The notes beneath the pieces are model-generated. The model was not told the DNA's origin and did no database searches. It saw nothing but the letters and a program-made list of their open reading frames with translations. A DNA stretch of 64,000 nucleotides from Flammulina velutipes (Eukaryota; Basidiomycota; Agaricomycetes; Agaricales; Physalacriaceae), in assembly GCA_011800155.1 (NCBI GenBank), contig CM022374.1:1612001-1676000 (forward strand), given 5' to 3'. The stretch's first letter is position 1. Each line of letters starts with the position of its first letter. The position numbers and the translations under genes are program-made. Positions 12,793-24,217 of the stretch are shown in pieces.

Positions 12793-13113
12793 GAACGCAG
12801 AAAGAAAAGAGTCAGTCGAAACGATGGATTGGAGGTACAAAAGTATGATTATTCAAACTCGTAATAAAATGTAGGTAGGGTCTGACGCTCACGGCACCAT
12901 TGCATCTAGCAGGCGAGCTCTTTTACCCAGCCAACGTCCCTCTGCGCTGTAACCTGAATCGCCCCGTCAAACCTACAAAAAAGTAATTGCAAGCAGGGCA
13001 CTGTCTAAAAGGTTGCGACAAAGAAACAACTCTCGAAAAAAACGAAGACTTTATAGCAAAACGCGTATTTGGCCATGCTTGGCTCGAGCCCTTATCTGAT
13101 AACCAAAACCTCC

Positions 13114-15242
13114 ATGTCAGATCCGTTGATCCTCTACGCCACAGAAACGGGAAATGCACAGGACGTCGCGGATTACATCGCTAGACACTGCAGACGCCTT
13201 GACCTGACGTGTCGTCTGCAGAACATGGAGACCTACCCCCCAGTATGGTCACATCTCCCCTCAAAACACTAAAATAAACTCCAGAAATAGGACCAGCTAA
13301 TAACAGAACCACTCATCATCTTCGTCGTATCCACTACCGGCTCCGGCGTCGAACCACGCTCAATGACTTCTCTCTGGTCTATGCTCCTCCGCTCTGACCT
13401 CCCCCCTGACCTCTTTGACGAAACCTACTTTGCGGTGTTTGCCCTCGGAGACTCGTCCTATGAGCGTTTCTGTTGGCCCGCTAAAAAGCTTGCTAGGCGC
13501 CTTCTCGCCCTCGGTGCAACTGAGATATGCGAACGTGGCGAGGGCGACGACCAGCACATGCTGGGGTGAGCATTTCTGTTTCTTGAGATGACTCATCTTG
13601 AACGACATTAGGACGGAAGGCGCGTTATACCCGTGGGTTGAACTGCTGTCGAAGACACTGGTCGACCTGTTACAACTAGATGAAGGGCTATTAGATGTAT
13701 CCAATGTCCCGGAAATACCGCCCCCTCGCGCGTCTTTGACTCGAGTGGAGTCCGACCCGCCTTCAAGTCCCGAACCACTAACCCAAGATCCCGCATATCA
13801 TATAGCGACGATGACCACCAACAAGCGTATAACAGCGGACGACTGGTATCAAGACGTGCGCCATTTCGAGTTCAAGTTCGACGACGACGTACAGTACGTG
13901 AGTATCACCCCGTTATCCAGTTCATCAATCGTTTACACCACCATCTCAAGGTATAACCCAGGAGACGTCGCAGTGGTCCACCCCGTCCAATCTCCCGATG
14001 ACGTCGAAGCATTTCTGACATCTATGGGATGGGGGAACATAGCAGACGACCTGTACCGCGTCACCCAGCTCGCTCAAGGTCAGTACATGGTCCTTCTTCT
14101 TCCTTCCCCATCGTCCTGACAAACCCAAACAGACCAATCAATGCCCACGCACCTCCCCACGCACACAACCCTCCGAACGCTCTTCTCCCGCTACCTCTCC
14201 TTCACCTCCGTCCCCCGCCGCACCTTCTTCCAATACCTCCGCGACTTCACCCTCGACCCCCAAGAGTGCGAGAAACTCTCCGAGTTCCTCTCCGACACGC
14301 CGGAGGGCGCAGATGATTTGTATGAGTATTGTTACAAGGTACGAAGGACGGTGGGGGAGATTTTGTCTGAATTTCATGGGGCCCGAGCGGGGCTGAGCAA
14401 GAGGCTGGATTATGTGTTTGATGTTTTTCCGTTTATACGGCCGAGGGAGTTTTCGATTGCTAGCCAGGAGGGGGAGGGGACTATGCAGCTGTGTGTGGCC
14501 ATCGTCAGGTATAGGACGAGGCTGAAGGTTCCGAGAAGGGGATTGTGCACGGCGTATTTGGGGGATATGAGGCCTGGTTGGTTTTTTTGTTCTTGGTTTT
14601 GATGATATGTCAGTTGATGGTGTCTATATAGGTGATAAGCTGGTGATTGGTCTACGACGAGGATACATCAAGCTTCCGGAGGATAGAGACAGGCCTATAA
14701 TTTGCATTGGTCCTGGGACGGGGGTCGCTCCGATGCGCGCGCTCATCAGGAAGAGGATAGCGGATGGTATACATTGTAAGGGCTATTTATCTTCTCTGGC
14801 GATGGTCATACCCATTCCCCTCCGTAGGCAACACACTCTACTTCGGCTGTCGCTCGGCTACGAAAGACCAGCACTATCACGAAGAATGGACCGATCTAGC
14901 GAAGGAGGGTAAGCTCACGTATCGAGTGGCGTGTTCAAGAGATGGACCTGAGGGTGTCAAGAAAACGTATGTCCAGGACCTCATCGAGTCCGATAAGGAG
15001 CGGGTGTGGCAGCTGATTGAGGAGAAAAAGGCGTGGGTGTATATCTCTGGGTACGTTGGGAAATCAAAATGGCGATGCGAGGCTAATTGAGGGATAGGTC
15101 GTCCAATAAGATGCCTGCTGCGGTGAAGGCTGCATTGGCAACATGTGTAGAGGAGATGGGAGGGAGGAACGAGCAAGATGCTAAGGAGTATGTGCGCACG
15201 ATGGAGAGAGAGGGTAGATTGACGGAAGAATGTTGGAGTTGA
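13114..15242 (+). CDS. TAH18: NADPH-dependent diflavin oxidoreductase TAH18/NDOR1
   Basis: TAH18 passes electrons from NADPH through FAD and FMN to Dre2 for cytosolic iron-sulfur cluster assembly. The N-terminal flavodoxin-like domain shows LYATETGNAQDVAD and VVSTTGSGVEP (FMN loops) and FALGDSSYERFCW. A linker follows. The FAD domain has the RPREFSIAS signature (R-x-[YF]-S) near 14440. The NADPH domain has IGPGTGVAPMRALI near 14710 and LYFGCRSATKDQHY near 14840. The protein ends EGRLTEECWS with TGA at 15240-15242. At least seven introns of about 50 nt are visible. ATG 13114 is chosen because it starts directly at the flavodoxin strand (MSDPLILYATETG). An in-frame upstream ATG at 13075 would add 13 residues. 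Confidence 0.93.
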
Positions 15243-15561
15243 ATGCTATGGGTGTATATACTCTCAACTTCCTCCCGTTGGGTGCCGCGTATTTTGTCCC
15301 CAAGTCGTTCAATCCTCTGTTCTCCTGAAGACCCACCAGTAAATATAGGTGGAAGGTCATGTCGAAGTTCCTGTATAACCCAGGTATAACCTCTAAGAAG
15401 GATCTTCAGCTTGCGAATTGACGTGGATAACTTTTCAAGAGAGTGTAGTGATAAGAGTTGAGAAGCAATTGTACAGATGATATGTAATACAGCCAACGAT
15501 GGCGATGGTGGTACAAAGAGCTGCGCGCTGCACGCGCCGTCTCCTGCTCGTCATAGAGTGA

Positions 15562-16193
15562 TCTAACAATTGAGACACTGTTCTACATACTCCTCGATCA
15601 ATTCGAGCTGCCTCTTGGAGTACTTTAACACGGCTAAGAATAACGTCAGTAACCACCACCAAAATCAATTTCGCAACGTACATTGTTCCTCCACCGATAG
15701 GTTCTGAGCCCAATCCTTGTATCTACAAGTCGGTGCCTCCAAGGCCTTACTGCGAATGATGTTATTCTTTTGATGCGCTGCCAACTCTTCTTTAAAGCTC
15801 TGAGGCAAATGAAGCGGTTACACTAGTCCGGTGGTGGAAATAAACATACCAGGCCTGGCGGGATGGCATTTATCACAGCGTTGGTCCTGGCTTCTTTGAT
15901 CAGATCCTACGCGTGTTTTGAGAGATATCGTTGGCTGAATTGGCTAGTCAACTTACACGAAGATGCTTCTCCTGGGCCTCAAGATGAGCCCTCAAGATAG
16001 AGTCGCCTTCGTTTAACACGGGATCAGCGTCCTTTAGGCGTGCGAGGAGTTCATTGTATGTCATAGGAGCTTGCACTACCAATGGTTCCGAGTCGCTGTT
16101 TTTGAGGCCTGGCGACGAGGAAGAACGGACGGGCTCCGTAGTCTCGTTAACTTGTCGTTGTATGGCATCGGAAGACAATAAATTAGGGGACAT
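15562..16193 (-). CDS. Small helical protein, unknown
   Basis: I do not recognise the family. Four exons give about 160 residues: an N-terminal Ser-rich region, then a helical, charged body. Landmarks are TYNELLARLKDADPVLNEGD, LIKEARTNAVINAIPPGLSF, CRYKDWAQNL and KRQLELIEEYVEQCLNC. The introns (about 15905-15955, about 15803-15850 and about 15632-15675) all have GT-AG ends and keep the frame, which supports a real gene. No signal peptide or membrane segment is seen. It lies 115 bp downstream of POP4 in the same orientation and is convergent with TAH18 (319 bp gap). Confidence 0.6.
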
Positions 16194-16308
16194 GGTGGTT
16201 GAAACAACAAGTTGTGACTGTCCGTGACCGAACTTGCTTAGATCGGTGGCGGGGAAGTTCCAACCGTTGAGATTTAGTAGCTCCAGCTTGTATGAGAAGA
16301 CGAGCAGC

Positions 16309-17317
16309 TCATAGCTCGATGGTCTCTTTAGCTTTGAATTTTCGTCCTGCGCGGTCTGCAGAACGAAAGCAAAACTGATTGCCGTACAGCTCGAAGAGGA
16401 TATGCGGGCGGTCCAGTACCGTGTCTTTGGCCTCGTCCGCTGGAGGGAGGGAAAGCATTGTTACGGGTGTATGTGTGGCTGGAAGCGTAGAATAAAGCGG
16501 CACCGCGAATGCGAAGATGGAGTTGGCTTTGGGTATGACTGTTGCGCACGTCAGGATTTAGAATACATGGATAGATCGTAGGGACTGACGCTTGACGGTA
16601 TCTGCTTTTGTAACAACGCTGAACGCGTTTTCCGTTTCGTGAACGACGATGCCAGATATTCCGAGCAGCGATGGATTTTTGCTTTGTTTCACTGAGGATG
16701 GTCTAGGTGAGATATCTGCGCGCAAGAGAGGTACGTACCAGTCAGTATAGAGCCATGGAAGTCAGCTTTGAGCAGTTTTGGGTGCATCGAGCTCGACGAC
16801 GGCATGTCCTTTGACGCTGGTGTGCGGTACGGCTCTGGCTGTCGACCAAGGCTGAGCAGTTCAGACATGTATCCCATCCAGAGGTGATGCAAAGGCAAGA
16901 ACAAGGCAAATCTGTGTTCAAATTGAGCGTATCAAATGGTCGAAGTTGAACAAAACGCACTTTGCCTGGCTCTCGTTTAATCTCCAGACAGCCTTGCCAT
17001 CTCTGCGCTTGGAAATACCTTTGCGTTTCTTTTCCTGCAGCGCCCGATGCCTGGCTTTGCGCTCTGCCTTTTCTTTGCGCGTTTTGCTCTGTCTGACCGG
17101 GTTTTCGAGGACTACTTTTCGACCGTGGACGCGCGCTGCGTAGATTTCTGCAGGATCTGAGGCTGCGGTGAGGTTTGAAGCGAGATAGCTGGCTGTAAAG
17201 TTGGTCGCATCTATATTCTGATATTGTCTTGTTAGAAGTATAAGGAAAGGAAAGGACGGCCTTTACCTTTGCACCAGGCAATGTTTTGTACAAGTCGACG
17301 GTTGAAGGAGAGGCCAT
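16309..17317 (-). CDS. POP4: Ribonuclease P/MRP protein subunit POP4 (Rpp29)
   Basis: POP4 is a core protein of nuclear RNase P and RNase MRP, for tRNA 5' maturation and rRNA processing. Translation starts at ATG 17317 (MASPSTVDLYKTLPGAK). After an intron a Lys/Arg-rich stretch follows (RQSKTRKEKAERKARHRAL), typical of RNA binding. The conserved Rpp29 Sm-like fold then shows LLKADFHGSIL, KNPSLLGISGIVVHETENAF and IPKANSIFAFAVP. It ends LYGNQFCFRSADRAGRKFK with TGA at 16309. Splicing needs acceptor TATCAG before AATATAGAT, and donor GCAAA/GTGCGT; both restore the family frame. Length is normal for the family. Confidence 0.92.
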
Positions 17318-17348
17318 TTTGATGGAGCCCCTATCCCAATTGAATGAT

Positions 17349-17356
17349 TGTGGCGC
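17349..17356 (+). other. TGTGGCGC octamer
   Basis: One of at least 13 copies of this octamer in the window, placed in the 71-bp gap between POP4 and the next minus-strand gene. See findings for the whole set. Confidence 0.4.
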
Positions 17357-17388
17357 ACGCAGATGTAATTCAATAATATACTAGTAAG

Positions 17389-18659
17389 CTACGCGTATCT
17401 CGAGCACTCATTCCCGTCTTCATCCAAGTATTCTACACAACATTTTGGGACATCATGGAAGTCATGAAATGGGTCTAATCCCAGGCCCAGGCCCAGCTGG
17501 TTCGATGGTTTTGCTACAATTAATTCCTCCTGAAGCAAGACACCGTGGTCATAATTTGCTCGTGTGGTGTCTTTCTCCGTGATGCTTTTCGATTCTTTTG
17601 GGATGACCAAGATGAAAAGACCGTGCCTTAGTAGCGAATCTGCTAGAACGTCAAGCTGCTCAGGTTCTGTAGCTGGGTATCAGGAATGTTCGAACAGATA
17701 TTTTCTTGTCGGAGACTCACCAACTGCTACGTATTTCCATCTATTCATGTGTGGAACCTTACAGAGCAATCTGTTCATCCTCCATAGCCTTTCTTCGTCA
17801 GTCTGAGCGGTTTGGAATGCATCACCGATCCATTCAATAACACAGATACCCCCTAATGCAGATATCTCGATCGCATACCCAAACTCCCCAAATGAACCGC
17901 TGCTCGGCACAGAATTGACAGTAGGGCTCATGTACCCCACACCAAAGAAATACTGGGTTAGTGCATGTCCAAGCTCACGAAACAAGGTGGCTAGCAGGAG
18001 ATGTCGCGTACATCGCTTTATGTCTTCGTATTTGGCAGGACCGACATGGAAGTGGTTGTGACGCCCGCGCTACTTATCTTTTAGTTGGAAAATTCAGTTC
18101 AAGCTGTCTGACATACCTGTGTCTGCACGAAGACTTTGATCAAATCCTCAGACACGTAGAGCTCGTTCGCGACTAGCTTTTTGTCTACCACACCCCATAT
18201 TGACTTGTTCCCGCCACGTAGTTTGGCGATGACAATGGAAAGCGGTGCTACAGGTGGGGCGCCATCCCGCTGCCTGGCGAGAATATAGTCCTGAATTTGT
18301 CTGTTTGTGGGGTAGATTTCGCCGTGGCTCAACACAGATTTTTTCCATGCCGTGCGAGTATCAGAATCGACAGCTATGAGTTCTTTCAGTCGATACCGGT
18401 AGTTAAATAGGGTAGTTTCGGTGTGGGCGATGTGGCGTAAGGTGGCTAGCATAAAGGTAATAGCAGGGCCGTATTCAATAGAGTCTGAATCGATGTGGGT
18501 TTGTGTAGAGGTGGGCGAGGAAGCATAGAAAAAGTGGACAGGAGGTGTGGTCGCCGAAGCTGGGAGTAGATTAGGAGGGTCATCTTTGTATTCGTCTATC
18601 GCTCGTCGGACCTGTTCTTCTGCACTTCGTTTTGAACGGGACCGAGTCGACATGGACAT
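17389..18659 (-). CDS. Unknown basidiomycete protein with zincin-like RELGH motif
   Basis: I cannot assign a function. It starts at ATG 18659 (MSMSTRSRSKRSAEEQVRRA). A helical N-terminal half (IEYGPAITFMLATLRHIAHT, LARQRDGAPPVAPLSIVIAK) is followed, after a spliced join, by GRHNHFHVGPAKYEDIKRC. The segment LFRELGHALTQYFFG (near 17950) has the spacing of an HExxH zinc-peptidase helix, with Arg in place of the first His. A GEFGYAIEISALGG region follows. Similar unnamed mushroom proteins, as I recall them, carry HELGH-like forms at this place (memory, not checked). Loss of the first His would argue against zinc catalysis. No signal peptide is seen. Confidence 0.65.
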
Positions 18660-18973
18660 GACTTTTTTGGTAGAAGAGACGTCAATGGTAGTGGTTGACG
18701 TTGAACGTTGTTGGATGATTCAGATTGCGTTCGCTACCAAGTGCAGCCTCGGGTCATGCCGGCGGATAGTCGGCAGGCTCGTTCCATTGATAATTACTTA
18801 TTAATTAATAATTATATCCATTTTAAGAAACTTTATTATTATTATTTTTAGACCGTATTTATGCACGTGGCTTGATACAATTTCAACAAGTCAGAATTCA
18901 ATTTAGAGAACCGTGTATGAGAGCTTGTAAAAATGTTCTACGTTTATATCCTGGTACTTCCAAGTAAGGGTTA
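18660..18973. other. AT-rich intergenic gap
   Basis: No gene is seen. A strongly AT-rich tract with TTATTA/TTAATTA runs sits at about 18790-18850, unlike the surrounding ~48-50% GC. It separates the housekeeping block from the terpene cluster. Confidence 0.6.
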
Positions 18974-20999
18974 TCATAAATCCCTGACAAAGGCTGCAGC
19001 CTTCTCAGAACGAGGCTTGATATCGCATTTGAATGGAGAAGGATGGCTACGGAGAAGAATTAAGAACACTTCTTGAAACTTATAGACTACTTGCCTGATA
19101 AGTCCATCTGCGCCTTCCTCATTGGTTGGCGTATGAACAACACCATTCTCGTCGACGAATTTATTTATCTGGAAGTACTTCAGAGTGCGCGCCATGAAGA
19201 GCATGATAGTCGCTTCAGCGAGGTATCGACCTAGTATAGAGTGAGTTTGTGTCCGGACTATGTCTAGCGCCACTGACCTGCACAGATACGACGACCGAAT
19301 CCGAAGATATACTCTCGGGGATCGAGTTCAGGCGATGATCCAATGAAACGAGCCGGGTTGAATTCGTCAGGATTCTTGTACGTCGCGGGGTCGTGAGCGA
19401 ACAGCCTAAATTGTGTTGGTCAGTATCCAGGTAGCCGGAAGGTCAATTAGACATACCAGGCGTTGTAGGCGATGATAGTGCCCTTTGGAATGAGGTACCC
19501 ATTATATATGTCATCATCCATAACTCGGTGAGGATTTCCTTGCACCATAGACGTCAGCCAATAGAAGTGGAATCGAGTAAACACAACAAACCGGTAGGGA
19601 CGGTTGAGTGCCAGCGGAGCATCTCCGACAGGACTGCTCGGAGGTAGGTAAGTTTCTCTACATCTTCGGGTTCGGGAAGTCGATCATCTGGGATAACGGA
19701 GTCCACCTCTTCCTGCGCGCGTGCCTGTATCTCGGGGAACATAGTCATTACCTTCAAGAACACAGTCACGGAGATGGCCGTCTATTCCGGTTGCAATTGT
19801 GTGAAGGATTTACATGGTACAAGAGAGAGATAGACGCACTGTCTCAAATCCGGCTATCAAGATATCAGCAAAGGGTATCAACGTAGATTGTAAAGGCGTA
19901 ACTCACCACCGTATAAAGACTGGGCGCTCCAGGCAATCGTGTGTTCATCTTCTCCGTTTCCAAGGTGCAAAGAGGCATATGAAGGTTCAGCCGTACCACG
20001 GGACTAGCCAAAGGGCTAATGAGAAATTGTGTCTTGTAGATAGAATAACAAATCGCACCATCTGTCGCTTGACCCATTCCATCGGGTAGTTAACGACATC
20101 ATTCAGTTCGTCAGCCCAGATCTTTGCCTGATTCTTGAATCCTGCTCCAGGCAGCCACGACGGTACGTGGCGCACTAGACATAGTTAACGACAGAGAAGA
20201 AAGACAAAGGTAGAACGTACACAAAGGGAAGATATTCACAAGCCATTTGGACGAAACTGCGCTTCCAAACTGATCCATAGCATCTTCAATTTTCTTCACA
20301 AGGGGATCGCCCTCGACAATCTGGTAGCCGTATGTGATTCGGAGGATGATGGAAGCAACGTTGCTAATAATAATTAGAGAGAGAAGATAGCAGGAAAGGA
20401 AACAGTGTTCTCAACTTGTGGATGTGAGTGAAAACCTGGTCCGGGCTTCGCAACAAAGATTTCAAGAATTTACGGGTCTCATCGTCCTGCATGGGGTAGA
20501 AAGGTTTGACAATGGTATTGGTGCCCATGAGCTTGTGGGCCAAGCGTCGATAGTTCCGAAGGGTGATTCCGTAGGGCTGCAAGATGAACGCTGAAGTCCA
20601 GCCGGAAAGGTCACCCATGGGCGAGTAAGGACGGTCGGAATAAAGCAAAGATCGCTTCTCGAGAAGATCCTTGGCAGCTTGGAGAGAGTTGAGGATAACA
20701 ACGGATTGGCCAAACACGCTTGTATAGACGACGTCGCCTGAGGGTGAGTGAGTACTTCAGTTACGGTGCCATAATTAGGTTGATATCGTACCGTAAAGTT
20801 CCTTCCATTCGGCCCAAGTAGCATACTGCCGCTCGGTAGGCATGTTAAACAGATTCCCCACTAAGGGAAGTCCAGGGGGACCGGGAGGTAACTGTGGCGC
20901 AGAAGAACGCCGTCGGCGCTCCAAGATGGTGAACGCAATAGCGCCAAGGATTGTACCAACCACAGCCCAAGGCGGCAGGCTAAGTATTGGGTTGTTCAT
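18974..20999 (-). CDS. Cytochrome P450 monooxygenase (terpene cluster, P450-1)
   Basis: This ER-anchored heme monooxygenase probably oxidises the terpene made next door (inference). It starts at ATG 20999 with a membrane helix (LPPWAVVGTILGAIAFTILE), the basic ERRRR run and the hinge PQLPPGPPGLPLVGN. The I-helix oxygen-activation motif AGFET is rebuilt only by splicing a 14-nt micro-exon (19840-19853). The ExxR motif is EMLR (about 19610), and the heme loop is FGFGRRICAGR (about 19290) with Cys as thiolate ligand. It ends AAAFVRDL. All P450 landmarks are intact and about ten introns of 50-60 nt are present. A TATATAG box lies about 73 nt upstream. It is divergent from P450-2 over 479 bp. Confidence 0.93.
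19840..19853 (-). other. 14-nt micro-exon encoding the P450 I-helix motif
   Basis: CCGGATTTGAGACA is bounded by acceptor TTGATAG and donor GTGCGT. The 5' neighbour exon ends TACGGTG at 19907 and the 3' neighbour begins ACGGCC at 19781. Joined, they read YGAGFETTAIS, the expected A-G-x-x-T helix. The flanking introns are 53 and 58 nt. Confidence 0.8.
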
Positions 21000-21478
21000 G
21001 ATCGGCAGGGTTTTGGCAGCGGAAAGTTGAGCTTGGAAGAAGAGTTCTGAGAATACGGACGAGTGGACACACTATATATCGTCCCATGTCGGTCCGCTGT
21101 CAGTCGTCAACCTAATCTCTGACGTCTGAAGCCTGTCTAATAATACGCATCTAATAAACTGCTATTGTATTGACGAGATTAGCTTTCCCAATAGCAGTCC
21201 GTCGCGCAGATCAAGAGGTGATGGTATGTCCAAAAGGAGCCCGAGACCCGGGTATTGAAATTCTTGACGCATACTTTCAAAAGCGAGTGCGAACCTTTGC
21301 TCTCTGATGAACAATCTCGAGTTGCCCTTGATATTTCTTACTGAATGAACGCTGTCGTCCCTCTCCTTGGGGCACCGCACGGCATTTATTCGGCGGCGTG
21401 CTCCAAGGGCGAGCCTAGCCATTATATGTAACCCCCTTGCTCTCTGGATCTCTTTCTCTTCTCTACGGGCACTGCAAG
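21000..21478. promoter_or_regulatory. Divergent promoter of the two P450 genes
   Basis: The region is 479 bp long. It has TATATAG (minus strand, 21072-21078) about 73 nt before the P450-1 ATG, and TTATATG (plus strand, 21422-21428) about 50 nt before the P450-2 ATG. The arrangement would allow co-regulation. I see no operator-like palindrome I can name. Confidence 0.6.
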
Positions 21479-23618
21479 ATGGTCTCTACGCCTGTACTTC
21501 TTGTTCTTGCTGGCATAGCCGCTACCGCACTGTACCGATTCTTGTCAATTGGAAGAAGGCCAAACTTCCTTCCAGGTGGTCCAGCCACCATTCCCGTGTT
21601 CGGAAATGCTCTTCAATTCCCCCGATCCAATGCCTATCTTCAGTGAGTCGTAACAAGTATTTCATCTACCGGACTCTTATCCTCTTTTGTCTCCAGATTC
21701 ACGGAATGGGCCAGCGAGTATGGAGGCATCTTTTCTGTATGCCTTCCCAGTCCTACACGCGAGAACAACGCTGACGGGCTGTCTTCTATCATAGCTTATG
21801 ATTGGGCCCAAGCCTTTGATCGTCATTACCGACGCCCGTATCGCTCGAGAGCTCATCGACAAGAAAGGTGGTGCCGTTTCTGATAGGCCTCCCAATCACA
21901 TAGTGAGAACTGTCACCGACAACAAGTATCTTACATTTGCGCCTTACTGTAAGCCTACTCCTCATCCTGTATTGCATCTGACATATTTCGTAGCCCCACA
22001 ATGGAAACGCGCCCGTACGATGGTCCAAAAACTCGTTACCAAGGAACAATGCGTCAACTATCTACCCATCATTCAAGCTGAAGGTGTTCAGCTGATGTAC
22101 GATGTTTTAACCGATCCCGATGTGCGTAATGCCACCAAGTTTCCCTTCCTCGTTGACCTTATTTTGCTTAGGACTTCTTTAATCACACCGCTCGTTACTC
22201 TTACTCGATAGCAACAACTCTCCTGGCTGGCTCTCGCTCCCCTCAAAGTACTAGCAGCATCCTGATCAACTTCCAAACAATGATGCACAAGTGGTCTGGA
22301 ATGCTTGAGCCTGGATCACAGCCGCCTATTGACATTGTACCTGCCCTGCAGTACATCCCCAAGCGATGGGCTCCTTGGAAAGATCTTTGCGTGGAGATTC
22401 GAGAGAAACAGTTCGAGCTCTATAACAGTCTTGTGAGCCAATGTCAGAAACGTATTGAAGCCAACAACGGGAATGGATGCTTCTTGGAGACCATCCTGGC
22501 AGACAAAAATCTAGGAGCAGACTTGGATCTCGTTCGGTATGGCTACAAGTTTACGTTTTCTTTCGATCTTTTCGTTGATCACGCTTTTCAGAGGTACAAT
22601 GGGAGCCTTCCTTGAGGGAGCGACAGATACGACGGCGTTGTACTTGAAAAACTTGATCCTTCACCTTTCCAGCTCTCCGGAAGCTCAAGCGAAGGCCCAC
22701 GAAGAGATCGATGCAGTCATTGGATCCCAGCGTCTTCCTGAACTTGCCGATTTTGCGAGCTTGCCTTTCACGCAGGCGATTACGAAGGAGGTATGTTTCC
22801 ACTTCAACCACTATTCTTTTCGCTAACTCTTCGTTAGATCTTGCGTATCCGACCCCCGGTACCCGTCGGTGTTCCTCATCACACCACCGAAGAGGTCGCT
22901 GTAAGTAAAGATAATCACGTATCGACGATCTCGAGGCTTATGCCTATCCTTCGCAGGTCGACAATTATGTCATTCCCAAAGGAACCACGGTCTTCCTCAA
23001 CCAGTGTACGCTTTCCTCATCAGGAGTGTTGAATGCTGCTAAGATCATCTAGATGGCATTCTCCACGATCCCGCAGCGTACGATGATCCAACCGGCTTCC
23101 ATCCGGAGAGATTCATCAAACATCCTCTCGGCCTTAAGGATGGCGCGGAAGAGGGCGATCGCAACAATGAACATCACTTTGGTGGTGGACGGGTAAGTGT
23201 TATCTGTAATGCTGGGCACAACCTAACAGTATCTGAAGCGTATATGTGTTGGCATGCATCTGGCCAACAACACCGTCCAGCTGATAACCATGTTCTTCTT
23301 ATGGGGACTACAATTCGACGCACCCATAGATCCAGTCACCAAGAAGCGTATACCAATTGATATTCACCGTTACTCTGAGGTAAACATTGTCTTCGATGAT
23401 CCTTGTTCGTGTTTTCTTACGAACGCCTCTAGGGCATCGCTTCTGCACCACTCCCGTTCAAGTGTTCAATCACGCCAAGGAGCCCGGTGCACGGTACGGT
23501 TATTCTACGCGAATTTGCGAGGGCTTGGGAGACGTTTGAGAAATACGAGCACGATCTGACACCTGAGGACGAGGTTCATATCCGCAATCTAAGGTCGAAC
23601 TTGCAATCGACAATATAG
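21479..23618 (+). CDS. Cytochrome P450 monooxygenase (terpene cluster, P450-2)
   Basis: A second ER-anchored P450, clearly distinct in sequence from P450-1. It starts with a membrane helix (VSTPVLLVLAGIAATALYRFL) and the hinge FLPGGPATIPVFGN. The I-helix is LEGATDTTALYL (about 22615). ExxR is EILR, split by an intron at about 22840. A PERF-like segment reads GFHPERFIKHP. The heme loop FGGGRRICVGM is split by an intron between its two arginines (about 23190). The 3' end reads RNLRSNLQSTI and stops at 23616-23618. About nine introns are present and no frame break was seen. The substrate is probably the product of the neighbouring sesquiterpene synthase (inference from position). Confidence 0.92.
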
Positions 23619-24217
23619 AGCCTTTATAGTTGATCCACACAATATTTAGGCCCTGTAACTTGTTAAGAACAAATGAATGTGGCATATAGATATCTAAACT
23701 AGATAAGTAATAACGTTGTGTAGGTCGAGCTAACTCAAACATTTCTTCGTGTTCTGAATGTGTATGTCCGGTTGGAGTGTAAAGACACAACTTCGCATAT
23801 TTGTTCAGAATTTTTCCATTCGGTGTCGCATTTGGGCTTGATACAGGCCACCTACAAAAAATAAAAGACAAGAAATGTGGCGTCTCGGGAATTGCCGTGA
23901 ATGCACAACGTGAGATTGATGGCGCTCCTCTGCTTTTCACGTTCGTCTGCGTTCTGACCTGACTCTGCTCTGTCTCGGGATTTTGCCTCTTTTCACTAGC
24001 TTAATGTCTATCGCCGCTACATGGGGCTCGTTCTCGCTTCTCGCTTTCAGCAAATCACTAGCGGCCTGCAAACCGTATCGACTCGGTCATGGTAAATGGA
24101 GAATCATCGCGAAACGCGCCCGGATGCGACGATGAGCAGCGGAAATGCGGATGGCTTAAATACCGTTTGAATCTTTGGCGATAGTCTCCAGCCTCCTCTT
24201 TCCAACACATCGCTACC
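23619..24217. promoter_or_regulatory. Promoter of the terpene synthase
   Basis: A 599-bp gap with no convincing gene. A TATA-like TTAAATA at 24156-24162 lies about 56 nt before the synthase ATG. The long minus-strand open frame here starts at a non-ATG codon and has no recognisable content. Confidence 0.5.

Noticed and set aside
14141..14377. Long opposite-strand frames inside TAH18, NEDD1 and the MFS gene
   Set aside because: They are shadows of GC-rich coding exons. The sense frames carry the family motifs.
15083..15496. 137-codon minus-strand frame
   Set aside because: It is antisense to the TAH18 3' exon, starts at a non-ATG codon, and is better read as 3' UTR of the small gene at 15562-16193.
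23500..23940. 146-codon minus-strand open frame between P450-2 and the terpene synthase
   Set aside because: It overlaps the 3' exon of P450-2, has no clear ATG start and shows no recognisable domain or intron pattern.
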